Of a stretch of 6,349 bases of DNA, positions 1 to 5,329 are shown piece after piece; the first letter of the stretch is position 1, and each line of letters opens with the position of its first letter. The notes beneath the pieces were generated by a model. The model was not told the origin of the DNA. It ran no database searches and saw only the letters and a list, made by a program, of their open reading frames with translations. This DNA comes from an uncultured Solirubrobacteraceae bacterium (GTDB lineage Bacteria; Actinomycetota; Thermoleophilia; Solirubrobacterales; Solirubrobacteraceae). Location: contig CATPBV010000022.1 of the NCBI GenBank assembly GCA_955652345.1, positions 1 to 6,349 of the forward strand, in the 5' to 3' direction. The position numbers and the translations under genes are program-made.

Positions 1-1
1 G

Positions 2-727
2 ATCGATCTCGCAGACACGGAGGCAACGATCGAGCTCGTCCGGGAAGCCGGCGTCGAGCTCCAGATCGCCTTCATGCGCCGTTTCGATCCCGGCTTTCGG
101 CGCGCACGCGAGCTCGTGCTCACGGGCGACCTCGGCACGCTGTACTCGCTGCGCATGTGCGCTCATGACCACGCGCCCGCCGATGAGCGATACATCCCCA
201 CCAGCGGCGGAATCTTCTGCGACCTACACGTGCATGACTTTGACATGGCCCGCTGGCTGACCGGCCACGAGGTGAAGGAGGTCTTTGCCACTGGCTCGGT
301 TCGGGCCTGGGAACGTTACGGACGCTTCGACGACGTCGACAGCGCGGCGATGGTCCTGACCATGGACGACGGGCTTCCGGTCGTCGTCACGGGAGCGCGG
401 CACGACCCGATCGGCTACGACTTCCGAGCCGAGCTGTTCGGTTCGGGCGATTCGATCGTCGTCGGAGTGGACGAACGTACGCCGGTTCGGTCCGTGCAAC
501 CGGACGCTCCGCCGCCGCCCGCCAACCCCTATCGCGGATTCCTGGATCGCTTCAACCAGGCGTTCATCGACGAGACGGCCGCGTTCATCGATCTCGTCCT
601 CGGCCGTGCCGAGAACCTCTGCCCGCCACAGGAGGCGCTCAGCGCGTTGCGGGTGGCGGTCGCCTGCGAGCGGTCGTGGCGAGAGCGCCGCCTGGTGGGC
701 GTCGAGGAGGTCTCTCAGGTTGCCTGA
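2..727 (+). CDS. Gfo/Idh/MocA dehydrogenase, inositol 2-dehydrogenase-like (5' partial)
   Basis: This is an NAD(P)-dependent dehydrogenase of the Gfo/Idh/MocA family. It would oxidise a ring or sugar hydroxyl to a ketone in the cytoplasm. The reading frame is open from base 2, so the start and most of the N-terminal Rossmann domain, with the GxGxxG and EKP motifs, lie outside the window. About 241 residues are visible of a family length near 340. An 'AFMRRFDPGF' segment (62-91) and 'GGIFCDLHVHDFDMARWLTG' (203-262) match the pattern of inositol 2-dehydrogenases (IolG). The latter holds the catalytic D-xxx-H pair, Asp at 221-223 and His at 233-235. The rest is the C-terminal alpha/beta domain. 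The TGA stop at 725-727 overlaps the start of the next gene by 8 bases, so the two are co-translated. Family assignment is firm. The inositol substrate is inferred from similarity alone; a related cyclitol or sugar is possible. Confidence 0.9.
   Translation: MDLADTEATIELVREAGVELQIAFMRRFDPGFRRARELVLTGDLGTLYSLRMCAHDHAPADERYIPTSGGIFCDLHVHDFDMARWLTGHEVKEVFATGSVRAWERYGRFDDVDSAAMVLTMDDGLPVVVTGARHDPIGYDFRAELFGSGDSIVVGVDERTPVRSVQPDAPPPPANPYRGFLDRFNQAFIDETAAFIDLVLGRAENLCPPQEALSALRVAVACERSWRERRLVGVEEVSQVA
704..710 (+). promoter_or_regulatory. Shine-Dalgarno site deciding the TTG start of gene 2
   Basis: GAGGAGG lies 9 bases upstream of TTG at 720. It is inside the end of the preceding gene. It picks 720 as the start over the longer open frame, which runs back to an ATG at 606 but encodes unstructured Arg-rich sequence before the 'IGIGLLGVGWMG' nucleotide-binding strand. 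Confidence 0.75.
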
Positions 728-1940
728 GATCGGGATCGGCCTGCTCGGCGTCGGGTGGATGGGTTCTCTCCACAGTGCGTCGTACCGGCGGGTGCGCGAC
801 CACTATCCGACCTGCCAGGGCACGCCTCGCCTGGTGATCGCTGCCGACGCGGTGGAGGACCGCGCGCGCCACGCGGCGCAGGAGCTTGGCTACGAGGACT
901 GGACGACGGACTGGCGCGATGTGGTTGCGCATCCTGACGTCGACGCCGTCAGCATCACCGCCCCGAACTTCCTCCACTGTGAGATGGCGGTGGCGGCCTC
1001 CGAGGCGGGAAAGCACATCTGGGTGGAGAAGCCGCTCGGCCGCTTCCCGGCAGAGACGGTGAGCACCGCGGACGCCGTGACGGCGACCGGCGTCCGGACG
1101 GTGGTCGGCCTCAACTACCGGCACGTCCCGGCGGTCCAGTACGCGCACCAGCTGATCGCCTCCGGGCAGATCGGTCACGTCAACCACTTCCGCTCGCAGT
1201 TCCTCGCCGGCTATGCCAGCAATCCGCAGGCGGGGCTCTCGTGGCGCTTCTCCCGCGAGCTCGCCGGCTACGGGATTCTCTATGACCTGATGTCGCACGG
1301 GGTCGACATGGCGCAGTATCTGCTCGGGCCGATCGCCAGGGTCACCGCTCGCACCGCGACTTTGATCCCCCGGCGTCCGCAGATGGACGCGGGTACCGGC
1401 ACGCACTTCACGGTTGCGGCCGGCGAGCTGGGAGACGTCGAGAACGAGGATTGGGTTGCGGGGCTGGTCGAGTTCGAGTCCGGCCTGGTCGGCACGAACG
1501 AGTCGAGTCGGTATGCCGTCGGGCCCGAGGCCCGCTACGTATTCGAGGCGAACGGGACTGAGGGCGCCGTCTCGTGGAACTTCGAGCGCATGAACGAGCT
1601 GGAGGTGTGCATGCCGCTTCCCAGCGGCGATCGCGGCTATACGACCGTTTACATGTCTCCAGGTCATCCCGAGTTCGCCCACTTCCAGCCCGGCGCCGGA
1701 ATCCCGATGGGCTACAGCGACCTGAAGGTGACCGAGGCATTCCTCTTCTTGGAGTCGATCGTCGATGGCGTGCAGCGCTCGCCCGGCGTCCAGGAGATGG
1801 CGGACGCCGCCCGGGTGCTCGACGCGATGGCGCGCTCGTCGGCGTCGCTCGCATGGGAAGAGGTCGGCGCAGTGAGCGCCCGACCGGAGGCGACTGCGAC
1901 CGCTGCCGGCAACATCCGCACAGCGAACGGAGCGAGATGA
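720..1940 (+). CDS. Gfo/Idh/MocA family oxidoreductase
   Basis: This is a complete NAD(P)-dependent dehydrogenase of about 406 residues, acting on a sugar or cyclitol. The N-terminal Rossmann fold opens with GVGWMG (residues 10-15). An Asp closes the second strand ('VIAADAVEDRA', about residue 43), which favours NAD over NADP. EKP is at 103-105, with the conserved lysine K104. The C-terminal domain carries 'YDLMSHGVDMAQYLLG', giving the catalytic D189-xxx-H193 pair. At 406 residues it is longer than the usual 330-390. The extra length lies mainly around 218-245, in the loop near 296-330 and in an Ala-rich tail after about 386 that looks disordered. The TTG start at 720 is chosen because GAGGAGG sits 9 bases upstream and the product then begins directly at the first Rossmann strand. 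It overlaps the gene before by 8 bases and the gene after by 4 (ATGA). Only about the fold and family is it similar to gene 1; the two do not look like a recent duplication. Substrate unknown. Confidence 0.93.
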   Translation: MPEIGIGLLGVGWMGSLHSASYRRVRDHYPTCQGTPRLVIAADAVEDRARHAAQELGYEDWTTDWRDVVAHPDVDAVSITAPNFLHCEMAVAASEAGKHIWVEKPLGRFPAETVSTADAVTATGVRTVVGLNYRHVPAVQYAHQLIASGQIGHVNHFRSQFLAGYASNPQAGLSWRFSRELAGYGILYDLMSHGVDMAQYLLGPIARVTARTATLIPRRPQMDAGTGTHFTVAAGELGDVENEDWVAGLVEFESGLVGTNESSRYAVGPEARYVFEANGTEGAVSWNFERMNELEVCMPLPSGDRGYTTVYMSPGHPEFAHFQPGAGIPMGYSDLKVTEAFLFLESIVDGVQRSPGVQEMADAARVLDAMARSSASLAWEEVGAVSARPEATATAAGNIRTANGAR

Positions 1941-2971
1941 CAACCCACCAGTCCTACATGCGTGCCGCGGTGTTTGCCGGCGATGGTGTGCTCGACATCA
2001 CCGAGCGCCCATGGCCAGAGCTTCAGCGTCCAGACGACGTCATCCTCGGGGTCGAGGTCGGCGGGATCTGCGGGACCGACCTCAAGATTCTCGAGCGGCC
2101 GCAGGCCCATCCGGCGACGCCGGGCGTCGTCCTCGGACACGAGATCCTCGGCGTCGTGGCCGAGAGCGGTCCCGAGTCCGGGCTCGAGACCGGGGATCGC
2201 GTGGTCGTGGCGCCGAACTTCGGGTGCGGGGTCTGCGTGTACTGCCGTCGAGGGCTCGTGAACCAGTGCCCACGGATGACCACGATCGGCATCTACGAGG
2301 ACGGTGGCCTCGCCGATCGAGTCCGCGTCCCGGCGGCTACGTGCCACCGGATCTCCTCTGCGGTTCCAGCTGAGTTGGCTGTCCTCGCCGAGCCGCTTTC
2401 CGGAGTCGTCAACGGCTTCCGATTGGCGAACCCGTTCCCGGGCGAGACCGCCGTCGTGCTCGGCGCCGGACCTGCCGGGCTCATGTTCACGGCTCTGTTC
2501 GCCGCGGCCGGCGTCCACGTGGTAACCGTCGAGCCCACCGCGGAGCGCGCGCAGCTGGCGGCCGCCCTGGGCGCCGATGAGACGCTCGATCCGCGCGCGG
2601 GTGATGTCACGAGTGACATCTTGGAGATCACCGACGGCGTGGGCGCGGACGTCGTGGTCGACGCCGTCGGGTCGCAGTTCTCGACGGCCCTGCGTGCGGT
2701 GCGTTCGGCCGGGCGTGTGGTGCTGTTCGGGATGAACACGACGGCGCGCGCGGAGATAGCCCAGGAGCGCATCACGCGCCGTGAGCTGAGCATCCTCGGG
2801 GCGTACGTCGGTGGCCAGGACGTTATTCCACTCGCGGTCGGCATCCTCGAGCGTGGAGTCGTCGACCTCTCGCCGATGGTCACGCATCGCATCGGCGTCG
2901 ACGGGCTTCCGATGGCGCTCGACGAGTTCCGGCGAGGGGGAGCCGTCAAGATCGAGGTCTCGTTCTCATGA
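1937..2971 (+). CDS. Zinc-dependent alcohol/polyol dehydrogenase (MDR family)
   Basis: This is a medium-chain dehydrogenase/reductase of 344 residues, near the usual 340-350. It oxidises a secondary alcohol, probably of a polyol or cyclitol, to a ketone with NAD. The GroES-like N-terminal domain has catalytic-zinc ligands C45 ('GGICGTDLK'), H68-E69 ('GHE') and probably E152 ('LAEPLSGV'). The structural-zinc lobe is C97-x2-C100-x2-C103-x7-C111, complete. The Rossmann domain shows GAGPAG at 176-181. E199 at the end of its second strand suggests NAD rather than NADP. The closest types are sorbitol, threonine and butanediol dehydrogenases; sequence inspection cannot choose between them. ATG at 1937 forms an ATGA overlap with the stop of gene 2, with a modest GGAG at 1929-1932. 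A second ATG at 1958 has no ribosome site and would trim 7 residues. The stop at 2969-2971 is again part of an ATGA. Two catabolic dehydrogenase families side by side suggest successive oxidations in one pathway. Confidence 0.93.
   Translation: MTTHQSYMRAAVFAGDGVLDITERPWPELQRPDDVILGVEVGGICGTDLKILERPQAHPATPGVVLGHEILGVVAESGPESGLETGDRVVVAPNFGCGVCVYCRRGLVNQCPRMTTIGIYEDGGLADRVRVPAATCHRISSAVPAELAVLAEPLSGVVNGFRLANPFPGETAVVLGAGPAGLMFTALFAAAGVHVVTVEPTAERAQLAAALGADETLDPRAGDVTSDILEITDGVGADVVVDAVGSQFSTALRAVRSAGRVVLFGMNTTARAEIAQERITRRELSILGAYVGGQDVIPLAVGILERGVVDLSPMVTHRIGVDGLPMALDEFRRGGAVKIEVSFS
2603..2620 (+). repeat. Inverted repeat inside the alcohol dehydrogenase gene
   Basis: GATGTCAC and GTGACATC form a perfect 8-base dyad with a GA spacer. 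It lies within the coding sequence around residues 223-228 of the dehydrogenase. It has the shape of an operator, but 8-base dyads of this sort are expected by chance a few times in a GC-rich window of this length. No function is claimed. Confidence 0.3.
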
Positions 2972-2991
2972 GCGTCGACGCGGTCGCGTGA
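2968..2991 (+). other. Possible coupled mini-ORF between genes 3 and 4
   Basis: The ATG at 2968 overlaps the TGA of the alcohol dehydrogenase (ATGA). It opens a 7-codon frame (MSVDAVA) ending at TGA 2989-2991. A weak GAGG at 2954-2957 lies 10 bases upstream. The end is itself GTGA (2988-2991). From that GTG a two-codon frame, GTG ACG TGA, ends at 2996, overlapping the GTG start of gene 4 at 2993. Gene 4 has no ribosome site of its own, so this chain could hand ribosomes on to it. It may equally be chance, or the relic of an older gene 4 start. Confidence 0.25.
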
Positions 2992-2993
2992 CG
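2973..2993 (+). promoter_or_regulatory. Short hairpin ending on the gene 4 start codon
   Basis: CGTC, a bulged G, then ACGC pair with GCGT and GACG across a GGTC tetraloop, giving 8 base pairs. The 3' arm ends on the first base of the GTG at 2993, so folding could limit initiation at gene 4 unless a ribosome is passing through. There is no T-rich tract, so it is not a standard terminator. The pairing is read directly; the role is inferred. Confidence 0.3.
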
Positions 2994-3904
2994 TGAGCTC
3001 GCTTCGGGTCGGCAACGCTCCTCTCTCCTACGGTGCGTTCGAGATGACGATTGGCGTGTTCCCGAACATTCCCGGACCGGACCAGCTCCTCGACGAGCTC
3101 GCCGAGGCCGGCTTCGAGGGGACGGAGCTCGGCGTTCCCGGCTACCTCGGGGAGGGCGAGGAGCTCCGCCGCCGGCTCGACGACCGCGGGCTGGAGCTCA
3201 CCGGCGGCTGGTGCCCGGTTCGTTTCAGCGAGCCTCACCACTGGGACGAGGACCTCGCCGGCCTCGACCGGATCCTGTCGCTGTTTGCTTCGGCGGGCGC
3301 GACCGGCGCGCACCCGGTGTTCGGAGACGGTGGATCTGACGCGCGCCGGGCGAACCCTGGGCGCGGCCGAGAGGACCGCTCGCTCGGCCTCGACGACGCC
3401 GGTTGGAAGCGATTCCTCGAAGGCTTGAAGCGCGCCGACGACCTGGCGCGGGCGCGCGGCTTTGAGCCGACCTTCCACCCGCACACCTCGACGTACGTCG
3501 AGGCTCCGTGGGAGATCGATCGGCTGCTCGATACAACCGAGATCGGGCTCGTCATCGACCCCGGTCATCTGTTGGTCGGGGGGAATGACCCGATCGAGGC
3601 CGTCCGCGGCTGGGGGCGGCGCGTCAACTATGTGCACATCAAGGACGTCCGCCTCGGCGTGCGGGACTCCGTCATCCGCGATCGAGCCGGCACGCTCGAG
3701 GCGTGGCGGCGGGGCATCTTCTGCGAGCTCGGCGCCGGCGACGTCGATCTGACCGGCTTCCTCACGGCGCTGGCCGGGATTGATTACTCCGGCTGGCTCG
3801 TGGTCGAGCAGGATCGCATCCCGCGTGACGACGAACCGCTCCGCGAGGCAGCGGAGGCGCAGGCCCGCAACCGATCCTGGCTGCGGACACACGCGGGGCT
3901 CTAG
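2993..3904 (+). CDS. TIM-barrel sugar isomerase/epimerase family protein, inosose dehydratase (IolE)-like
   Basis: This 303-residue cytoplasmic protein is of the AP-endonuclease-2/xylose-isomerase-like TIM-barrel family, close to the usual length of about 300. It most resembles IolE, which dehydrates scyllo-inosose in myo-inositol breakdown. Shared landmarks in order are: the first strand 'LRVGNAPLSYG' (4-14), 'AGFEGTELG' with E45, 'FHPHTSTYVE' (161-170), 'LVIDPGHLLVGGNDP' with D189 and H192, 'VHIKDVR' with H215 and D218, a 'GAGDVDL' turn (247-253) and 'WLVVEQD' with E272. D189, H215 and E272 are plausible divalent-metal ligands by family analogy. GTG at 2993 is the first start after the preceding stop and is needed to include strand 1; ATG at 3044 would delete it. 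No Shine-Dalgarno site precedes it. Initiation probably depends on coupling to the upstream gene, with 21 bases between. Epimerase or isomerase activity on a keto-sugar is an equally possible role. Confidence 0.88.
   Translation: MSSLRVGNAPLSYGAFEMTIGVFPNIPGPDQLLDELAEAGFEGTELGVPGYLGEGEELRRRLDDRGLELTGGWCPVRFSEPHHWDEDLAGLDRILSLFASAGATGAHPVFGDGGSDARRANPGRGREDRSLGLDDAGWKRFLEGLKRADDLARARGFEPTFHPHTSTYVEAPWEIDRLLDTTEIGLVIDPGHLLVGGNDPIEAVRGWGRRVNYVHIKDVRLGVRDSVIRDRAGTLEAWRRGIFCELGAGDVDLTGFLTALAGIDYSGWLVVEQDRIPRDDEPLREAAEAQARNRSWLRTHAGL
3486..3503 (+). repeat. 18-base perfect palindrome inside gene 4
   Basis: CCTCGACGTACGTCGAGG reads the same on both strands with no spacer. It lies within codons 165-170 of the IolE-like gene. 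It is longer than most chance palindromes expected in this window. Codon choice for the conserved 'HTSTYVEAPW' stretch may have produced it, or it may bind a dimeric protein. No nearby start makes an operator role obvious. Confidence 0.45.
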
Positions 3905-3907
3905 AAA

Positions 3908-3912
3908 AGGAG
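3908..3912 (+). promoter_or_regulatory. Shine-Dalgarno site of the aminotransferase gene
   Basis: AGGAG, within an A-rich AAAAGGAGA, lies 7 bases before ATG at 3920 in the 15-base gap after gene 4. It is one of the two clear ribosome sites in the window. It rules out the in-frame TTG at 3914, which would sit 1 base from the site. Confidence 0.85.
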
Positions 3913-3919
3913 ATTGCGT

Positions 3920-5248
3920 ATGAAGGCCACAGAAAACTCCCGCGTCTCAGGTTCGGCGTCTCACAAGCTTGCGCTGCTCGGAGGCGCGCCGAGCGGCGTA
4001 CCCCCCAAGCCGCACTACCCTCGTTTCACCGAGCGGGCCCGTCGGCACATCGACGAGGTGCTGCGCGAGGGCAAGATGGTCGGTCTCGGCACCGCCCATC
4101 CATGGCTGGGTGCAGCCGAACGCGCGATCGCGGACTGGCAGGGCACACAACATTGCTTGACCACTTCGTCGGGCCATGCCGCACTTCACGCCGGGCTCAT
4201 GGGGCTGCAGATCACCGGAGGCGCTGAGGTCATCACGACGCCCTACACGTGGGGGGCATCGACATCTCCGATCCTCTACAACAACGCGCTCCCCGCCTTC
4301 GCCGACGTCGACCCCGACCGCGGCCTGCTGGATCCGGATTCGGTCCGCGAAGCGATCGGCCCGCGGACCGAGGCGATTCTGGTCACCCATCTCTACGGGC
4401 AGCCGGCCAACATGACCGCGCTATGCGAGATCGCCGCCGAACACGGGCTCGCACTGATCGAGGACGGCAGCCAGGCTCACGGGGCGAAGCACCGCGGCAA
4501 GCGGGTCGGCTCTTTCGGCGACGCCGGCGGCTTCTCGTGCATGGGCGGAAAGCTCTTGGCGACCAGCGAGGCGGGCTATCTCGTCACCAACCGCGACGAC
4601 GTCTACTGGAACGCCGTGATCAGCTGCCAGCATGCCGGCGGAACCGAGGATCCCGGACGTGCCGACGAGGAAGGGTTCCCCTCGGATCTGCGCCCCTACA
4701 TCGACTCGCTTCACTACACCTATCGCGTCAGCGTGCTGAACGCCATCTTGCTCGTCGATCAGCTCGCCAAGCTCGACGAGGAGAACGCCAACCGGACCCA
4801 GAACCGGTCGTGGTTCGTCGAGGCGATCGAAGGCGTCCAGAGCGTCAGCGTTCCCGAGTATCCAGACGGAGATCCGGTCTACCACATGGTCTCGCTGAAC
4901 TTCCGGGCCGAGCACGCGGGCATCTCCAAGCAGACATATCTTGCCGCCCTGCAGGCGGAGGGAGTCGGGGCGTTCAGTTACATCGAGGTTCCGCTGCACC
5001 GCTTGGAGCGCCTACGTCCATCCACGGGGGCGCCGCGGACCATGTTCGCCGAGCGGCTCGAGCGCGCGGGCATGGACTACGCGGCGCTCGAGCTGCCCGG
5101 ATGCGACGCCAAGGTCGAGCGCTCGTTCGAGATGAGCTGGAACTGGATCGACGAGGATCGCGAGGCGATGAGCCGGCTTGCGGCGGCCTTCATCAAGGTG
5201 GAGGAGCAGCTCGACGCGCTTCGCAGCTACGAGCGGCAGCTGCGATGA
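3920..5248 (+). CDS. DegT/DnrJ/EryC1/StrS family PLP-dependent aminotransferase
   Basis: This is a sugar or cyclitol aminotransferase of 442 residues, within the upper range for the family. It would exchange an amino group, usually from glutamate or glutamine, with a keto-sugar or inosose. Landmarks are: 'HCLTTSSGHAALHAGL' (78-93), the phosphate-binding loop, where H86 replaces the usual Ser/Thr; 'TPYTWGAS' (107-114), with W111 at the ring-stacking position; 'EDGSQAHGA' (181-189), with D182 contacting the pyridine nitrogen; and 'GGFSCMGGKLLATSEAGYLVT' (203-223), with K211 as the Schiff-base lysine. The GK-L-T/S-EAG layout and the 'LALLGGAPSG' lead resemble glutamine:scyllo-inosose aminotransferases of aminocyclitol pathways (StsC, BtrR type). 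That would fit an IolE-like neighbour. With the lysine present, a PLP-dependent dehydratase (ColD type, which has His there) is unlikely. ATG 3920 is fixed by its ribosome site. The stop TGA at 5246-5248 lies in an ATGA. Direction (biosynthesis or catabolism) is unknown. Confidence 0.93.
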   Translation: MKATENSRVSGSASHKLALLGGAPSGVPPKPHYPRFTERARRHIDEVLREGKMVGLGTAHPWLGAAERAIADWQGTQHCLTTSSGHAALHAGLMGLQITGGAEVITTPYTWGASTSPILYNNALPAFADVDPDRGLLDPDSVREAIGPRTEAILVTHLYGQPANMTALCEIAAEHGLALIEDGSQAHGAKHRGKRVGSFGDAGGFSCMGGKLLATSEAGYLVTNRDDVYWNAVISCQHAGGTEDPGRADEEGFPSDLRPYIDSLHYTYRVSVLNAILLVDQLAKLDEENANRTQNRSWFVEAIEGVQSVSVPEYPDGDPVYHMVSLNFRAEHAGISKQTYLAALQAEGVGAFSYIEVPLHRLERLRPSTGAPRTMFAERLERAGMDYAALELPGCDAKVERSFEMSWNWIDEDREAMSRLAAAFIKVEEQLDALRSYERQLR

Positions 5249-5277
5249 CCCTCATCCGCGGGCACGGTTGCCGGTGA
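5245..5277 (+). other. Possible coupled mini-ORF 1 (10 codons)
   Basis: The ATG at 5245 overlaps the aminotransferase stop (ATGA). It opens a short frame encoding MTLIRGHGCR, ending at TGA 5275-5277, which is itself inside a GTGA. There is no ribosome site, so only ribosomes finishing the aminotransferase would use it. The peptide resembles nothing I know. It is listed for its part in the chain of overlaps leading to gene 6. Confidence 0.25.
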
Positions 5278-5290
5278 GCAACCGCGCCCG
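5259..5290 (+). promoter_or_regulatory. Strong intergenic hairpin between genes 5 and 6
   Basis: CGGGC-A-CGGTTGC (5259-5271) pairs with GCAACCG-C-GCCCG (5278-5290): 12 base pairs with a single A/C mismatch and a 6-base loop CGGTGA (5272-5277). The loop contains the GTGA in which mini-ORF 1 stops and mini-ORF 2 starts. No T-tract follows (the next bases are TCTCCG), so a classical intrinsic terminator is unlikely. A U-less terminator, an RNA-processing or stability stem that lowers gene 6 output, or a coupling element are all possible. Confidence 0.55.
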
Positions 5291-5327
5291 TCTCCGAGAT
5301 CGGGTCATGCTCGGCCAGCCGGCATGA
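5274..5327 (+). other. Possible coupled mini-ORF 2 (17 codons)
   Basis: GTG at 5274 overlaps the stop of mini-ORF 1 (GTGA) and opens 17 codons (MSNRARLRDRVMLGQPA). They end at TGA 5325-5327, which overlaps the ATG of gene 6 at 5324 (ATGA). The frame is Arg-rich, as random GC-rich frames often are. An internal ATG at 5307 shares the same stop. A ribosome translating this frame would melt the hairpin that holds the gene 6 start codon. Confidence 0.25.
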
Positions 5328-5329
5328 CC
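5303..5329 (+). promoter_or_regulatory. Inverted repeat enclosing the gene 6 start codon
   Basis: GGTCATGC (5303-5310) and GCATGACC (5322-5329) are perfect reverse complements around an 11-base spacer. As RNA, the 3' arm contains the ATG (5324-5326) of gene 6, so the start codon would be paired. As DNA, the same dyad could be an operator for a dimeric regulator. No promoter-like -35/-10 pair is evident nearby, so the RNA reading seems somewhat more natural. Confidence 0.4.

Noticed and set aside
606..719. Upstream extension of gene 2 to an ATG at 606.
   Set aside because: It would add 38 residues of Arg/Ser/Pro-rich sequence inside the conserved end of gene 1, before the first Rossmann strand. 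The TTG at 720 has a strong GAGGAGG at good spacing.
934..955. Inverted repeat CTGACG/CGTCAG inside gene 2.
   Set aside because: Six-base arms with a 7-base spacer are expected many times by chance in GC-rich coding sequence.
639..1943. Long open frame of about 434 codons on the - strand opposite gene 2.
   Set aside because: Its translation is Arg/His/Asp-rich with no recognisable fold. It mirrors the G/C-biased third positions of gene 2, a common antisense artefact in GC-rich DNA.
1712..2887. Long - strand open frame opposite gene 3.
   Set aside because: Low-complexity charged translation with no motifs, opposite a gene with complete zinc and Rossmann motifs.
2969..2992. Possible stop-codon readthrough fusing genes 3 and 4, which share a reading frame with only one TGA between them.
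   Set aside because: Both proteins are complete at their ends, and no selenocysteine-type element or readthrough signal is apparent. Sharing a frame is a one-in-three coincidence.
2966..3892. A - strand frame of about 308 codons covering nearly all of gene 4.
   Set aside because: No conserved motifs. The + strand product aligns with IolE landmarks throughout.
3914..3916. TTG as the start of the aminotransferase.
   Set aside because: It lies 1 base from the Shine-Dalgarno sequence. The ATG two codons later has ideal 7-base spacing.
4249..5277. A + strand alternative frame of about 342 codons within gene 5.
   Set aside because: The Arg-rich, motif-free translation is the frame-shifted shadow of the aminotransferase, whose active-site motifs are all in the main frame.
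5291..5300. Hairpin at 5259-5290 as a classical intrinsic terminator.
   Set aside because: No run of T follows the stem; the next bases are TCTCCGAGAT. It is kept as a hairpin of unknown role instead.
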